Below, in pieces: positions 5,571 to 7,550 of a DNA stretch of 7,550 nt. The position numbers and the translations under genes are program-made. This stretch comes from Mycobacteriaceae bacterium. Lineage in GTDB: Bacteria > Actinomycetota > Actinomycetes > Mycobacteriales > Mycobacteriaceae. Location of the stretch: positions 1-7,550 of the forward strand of contig JABFVX010000320.1 in the NCBI GenBank assembly GCA_013362555.1, read 5' to 3'. Under the pieces are notes generated by a model that was not told the origin of the DNA, made no database searches, and saw only the letters and a list, made by a program, of their open reading frames with translations. Positions within the stretch are counted from its first letter, which is position 1. Each line of letters opens with the position of its first letter.

Positions 5571-6362
5571 CTACGGCTTGCGGGCGACTGCGCCGTAGCC
5601 GCAGTTGGCGCGAATCTCGCCGACCTCCACCGGGTCCGGCCGCCACTCGGTGATCGACACGAAGCCGGGGTCGACCATGTCCAGCCCGTCGAAGCAGGCC
5701 CGGATCTCCGCGGCGGACCGCGGAATGTAGGGCACGCCGCCGGTCTGCGCATAGCCCTCGCACAGCGCGACATACAGCGGATCTTCGTTCGAACCGTCCT
5801 GCAGAGACAGGTAACTGCCCGAGGGCACCGCGTCCATGAACGCGGACACGGTGTTTCGCATGTGCTCGACAGTCGGCGAGTGGCCCAGCACGCCCATGAA
5901 CATCACCGCGACCGGCTTGTCGAAGTCGAGCACCGCGCGGGCGGCCTCGACGATCCCGTCCGGATCATTGAAATCGCCGTCGATATAGCGGGTTTCACCC
6001 TCCGGTGTGGTGTTCACGAGCAGCGCCTTCGCGTGCGCCAGCACCAGCGGGTCGTTGTCGACGTAGACGACCCGGGCTTCCGGCGCCACACCCTGCGCGA
6101 CTTCGTGGGTGTTCTGCATCGTCGGCAGGCCGGTGCCGATGTCGAGGAACTGGCGAATCCCGGCCTCGGCGGCCAGGTAGCGGACGGAGCGGATGAGGAA
6201 CTGGCGCGATTGCACGGCCATGGTGGTGATGTCCGGGCACGCCTGGATCGCCGCTTCGCCCGCGAGCTGGTCGACCTCGTAGTTGTCTTTCCCGCCGAGC
6301 CAGTAGTTCCAGATCCGCGCCGAGTGCGGAATGTCGGTGCGCATCTTCTGTTCGTCGAGCAT
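5571..6362 (-). CDS. SAM-dependent methyltransferase, DUF574/Methyltransf_19 family (copy 1)
   Basis: Probable small-molecule methyltransferase using S-adenosylmethionine; substrates of this actinobacterial family are largely unknown. The 263-residue protein carries the family's N-terminal signature SARIWNYWLGGKDNYEVD (14-31), the SAM-binding loop FLDIGTGLPT (72-81) and the acidic motif YVDNDP (100-105) that contacts the SAM ribose. It ends in YGAVARKP, matching the ending of its neighbour. The start at 6362 is supported by GGAGG (6373-6377 on the complement) 10 nt upstream; Met7 is a possible internal start. It lies 96 bp downstream of a paralogue on the same strand, so the two may be co-transcribed. 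Its end faces the FAD gene across the repeat element. Length and motifs look complete; family is secure, function is not. Confidence 0.93.
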   Translation of the reverse strand: MLDEQKMRTDIPHSARIWNYWLGGKDNYEVDQLAGEAAIQACPDITTMAVQSRQFLIRSVRYLAAEAGIRQFLDIGTGLPTMQNTHEVAQGVAPEARVVYVDNDPLVLAHAKALLVNTTPEGETRYIDGDFNDPDGIVEAARAVLDFDKPVAVMFMGVLGHSPTVEHMRNTVSAFMDAVPSGSYLSLQDGSNEDPLYVALCEGYAQTGGVPYIPRSAAEIRACFDGLDMVDPGFVSITEWRPDPVEVGEIRANCGYGAVARKP

Positions 6363-6407
6363 TGGTTCGGTTCCTCCGAGAACTTCTGAGATCTTGTGCT
6401 CTGCAAC

Positions 6408-6413
6408 ACAATA
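6408..6413 (-). promoter_or_regulatory. Weak candidate -10 box upstream of methyltransferase copy 1
   Basis: On the minus strand this reads TATTGT, a TANNNT match about 45 nt before the ATG at 6362. No -35 at 16-19 bp spacing is visible; TTGGGA lies about 23 bp upstream of it. It may give the downstream methyltransferase some independent expression, but co-transcription with the upstream paralogue is at least as likely. Nothing else stands out in the 96-bp gap 6363-6458. Confidence 0.2.
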
Positions 6414-6458
6414 CTCATCGCAGCCGCATGGACGACTCCCAATCGCCGCTCGGAGGGG

Positions 6459-7289
6459 TCACGGCTTGCGGAGCAGGCCGCCGTACTCGTAGACGACGGA
6501 CTGCGAGCGAGTGGCGCCTTCGTAGCGGCGCAGCGGGTCTGGAATGGGTTCCAGCGGTGGCTGGTTCGGGTCCGGACGCCAGTCGAGCACGTTGACCAGG
6601 CCGGGGTCGACCGGGTCCAGGCCCTCGAAGAGCGCGTCCACGTCGGCGGGGCTGCGGTGCTGCCACGGCACGCCCGCGCCGTCGAGCCACTGGGCGTACT
6701 CCGTGCCCCGTCGGACGTCGTCGCTGACCACTTGGGAGAACGCCACGTAGCTGCCCGGCGCGGCGACGGCGTCGATGATGTGACGCAGGGCGTGGCGCGC
6801 GCCCGCACCGACGTTGTCGACGTCCTTGAGGTGGTGCCCGACGGAGAGGAACAGTACGGCGACCGGTTCGGTGAAGTCGATGAGCCGCTGCACGCGCGGG
6901 TGAAACGCGATCTTCTCCGGTTCGCGCATGTCCGCGGTGATCACCGCCGTGGTGCGGTCGAGCAGCAGCGCGCGGGCGTGGGCGAGCACCGTCGGATCGA
7001 TGTCGACGTACACCACGCGGGCAGCCGGATCGAACCGCTGCGCCACCTCGTGGACGTTGTTCTCGGTGGGCAGCCCGCATCCCAAGTCGAGGAACTGGCT
7101 GACGCCCGCCTCGGTCACCAGATGCCGCACCACTCGGTACAGGAACTGCCGGTTCTGCCGCGCGATGTCGACGCATTCCGGAAACCCTTGCAGCACAGCA
7201 AGTACCAGGCCGCGGTCGACGTCGTAGTTGTCCTTGCCGCCCAACATCCAGCCGTAGGCACGCGCGGATGTTGCCTGCTCGGGAGTCAT
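6459..7289 (-). CDS. SAM-dependent methyltransferase, DUF574/Methyltransf_19 family (copy 2)
   Basis: Paralogue of the gene at 5571-6362, also a predicted SAM methyltransferase of unknown substrate. The 276-residue product has the family signature YGWMLGGKDNYDVD (12-25), SAM loop FLDLGCGLPT (66-75) and YVDIDP (94-99), and ends in YGGLLRKP. Compared with copy 1 its N-terminus is shorter, and it has an extra segment near the C-terminus after DWRPDPNQPP. The two share the overall plan but clearly differ in sequence, so the duplication is old or the copies arrived separately. ATG 7289 is chosen over upstream in-frame starts because AGGA (7297-7300 on the complement) sits 7 nt before it and homology begins there. 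No canonical -10 was found upstream on this strand; hairpins at 7328-7345 and 7353-7403 fall in its probable leader or promoter. Confidence 0.92.
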   Translation of the reverse strand: MTPEQATSARAYGWMLGGKDNYDVDRGLVLAVLQGFPECVDIARQNRQFLYRVVRHLVTEAGVSQFLDLGCGLPTENNVHEVAQRFDPAARVVYVDIDPTVLAHARALLLDRTTAVITADMREPEKIAFHPRVQRLIDFTEPVAVLFLSVGHHLKDVDNVGAGARHALRHIIDAVAAPGSYVAFSQVVSDDVRRGTEYAQWLDGAGVPWQHRSPADVDALFEGLDPVDPGLVNVLDWRPDPNQPPLEPIPDPLRRYEGATRSQSVVYEYGGLLRKP

Positions 7290-7327
7290 AGCGAATTCCT
7301 TGTGGCTTGCCCGAGAGCGCATCCGAG

Positions 7328-7345
7328 AACCCAGGTGGCTGGGTT
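7328..7345. repeat. Short perfect hairpin upstream of methyltransferase copy 2
   Basis: AACCCAG (7328-7334) and CTGGGTT (7339-7345) are exact reverse complements around a 4-nt loop. The hairpin lies about 40 nt before the methyltransferase ATG, so it may be in the 5' leader or may be an operator half-site pair. The role is unknown. Confidence 0.55.
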
Positions 7346-7352
7346 GCAGCGC

Positions 7353-7403
7353 TCCGGAATGAGCCGTGACGTGCGTTGGACGCACGTCGCAGGTGATTCC
7401 GGA
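7353..7403. repeat. Imperfect 24-bp inverted repeat, second member of the 5359-5556 repeat family
   Basis: Arms 7353-7376 and 7380-7403 match at 20 of 24 positions around a 3-nt loop, with perfect ends TCCGGAAT/ATTCCGGA and perfect centres GACGTGCGT/ACGCACGTC. Positions 7353-7375 match 5359-5381 at 21 of 23 bases in the same orientation. Here the arms nearly abut, with no 74-bp insert. This copy lies between divergent genes, so termination cannot be its only role. Confidence 0.85.
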
Positions 7404-7435
7404 GGTTGTCGGACAAGCCCCGATATCGACCCACA

Positions 7436-7461
7436 GTGTGGCACACGGAGATGTGCCTCAC
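7436..7461. promoter_or_regulatory. Candidate operator dyad between divergent genes
   Basis: GTGTGGCACA (7436-7445) and TGTGCCTCAC (7452-7461) are reverse complements at 9 of 10 positions with a 6-nt spacer, the geometry of a dimeric repressor site. It lies 58 bp before the start at 7519. A smaller symmetric GTGTG-G-CACAC overlaps it at 7436-7446. No regulator gene is in the window, so the binding protein cannot be named. Confidence 0.4.
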
Positions 7462-7505
7462 AGGAGTTTGCGGGTTGTTCCCCCGGTGCTCGTGCGGACG
7501 CCGAG

Positions 7506-7511
7506 TACCGT
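7506..7511 (+). promoter_or_regulatory. Candidate -10 box for a leaderless transcript
   Basis: TACCGT fits TANNNT and ends 7 nt before ATG 7519, so transcription would begin at or next to the start codon, as in many actinobacterial leaderless mRNAs. No Shine-Dalgarno sequence lies in this gap. A -35 is not clear: TTGTTC 7475-7480 is 25 bp away and GTGCTC 7486-7491 is 14 bp away. Confidence 0.4.
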
Positions 7512-7518
7512 CACCACC

Positions 7519-7550
7519 ATGAGCGTCACCAGCTCGGTGACACCCCACCC
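7519..7550 (+). CDS. Start of an unidentified gene running off the window
   Basis: ATG 7519 opens a frame reading MSVTSSVTPH that stays open to the window edge. Only ten codons are present, too few to recognise a family. Support comes from the well-placed TACCGT -10 box (leaderless start) and from the 229-bp gap separating it from the divergent methyltransferase gene. It could be a chance ATG. Confidence 0.4.
   Translation, partial: MSVTSSVTPH

Noticed and set aside
5372..5653. Short open frame running through both 74-bp repeat copies on the plus strand
   Set aside because: The repeat length is not a multiple of 3, so the two copies are read in different frames. The frame runs antisense into the methyltransferase gene end and has no ribosome-binding site.
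5784..5794. TCTTCGTTCGA shared with the left arm of the 2680-2720 hairpin
   Set aside because: It lies within conserved coding sequence of the methyltransferase with no inverted partner, so it is probably coincidental.

Overview
GC-rich DNA (roughly 70% G+C by eye) with GTG/ATG starts, short overlaps between genes, and protein families typical of Actinomycetota. The mix of a ProXVWZ/OpuC-type osmolyte transporter, a PYROXD2-like FAD enzyme and tandem DUF574 (Methyltransf_19) SAM methyltransferases suggests Nocardia or a close relative. That genus call is inference from gene content; no rRNA or other marker is present.

Layout. (1) 1-78: short promoter/leader. (2) 79-3647 (+): a four-gene ABC uptake operon for a quaternary-amine osmolyte (glycine betaine, choline or carnitine class): permease, CBS-containing ATPase, permease, substrate-binding lipoprotein. 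The genes overlap by 8, 4 and 4 bp, so translation is probably coupled. The binding protein stops at an in-frame TAA, but 18 more codons that look like the normal family C-terminus follow before a TGA at 3704. (3) 3713-3776: a perfect 64-bp palindrome with no spacer. (4) 3786-5351 (+): a phytoene-desaturase/PYROXD2-like FAD oxidoreductase. (5) 5352-5570: the gap between convergent genes, holding 22-bp inverted arms (21/22) around two identical tandem 74-bp repeats. (6) 5571-6362 and 6459-7289 (both -): two paralogous DUF574 SAM methyltransferases. (7) 7290-7518: a divergent intergenic region packed with dyads, one nearly identical to the arms at 5359/5556, followed at 7519 (+) by the first codons of a gene that leaves the window.

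How it fits together. The transporter genes form one functional unit: import of compatible solute across the inner membrane, powered by the ATPase. The FAD enzyme and the methyltransferases have no demonstrable link to it. The most unusual content is non-coding: symmetric elements sit at almost every gene junction (1861-1909, 2680-2720, 3713-3776, 5359-5556, 7353-7403, 7436-7461). At least two of them belong to one repeat family that brackets the methyltransferase pair. No tRNA, rRNA, CRISPR array, transposase or phage gene is visible, and I found no clear novel defence or biosynthetic system. The noteworthy items are the repeat elements and the broken C-terminus of the binding protein.
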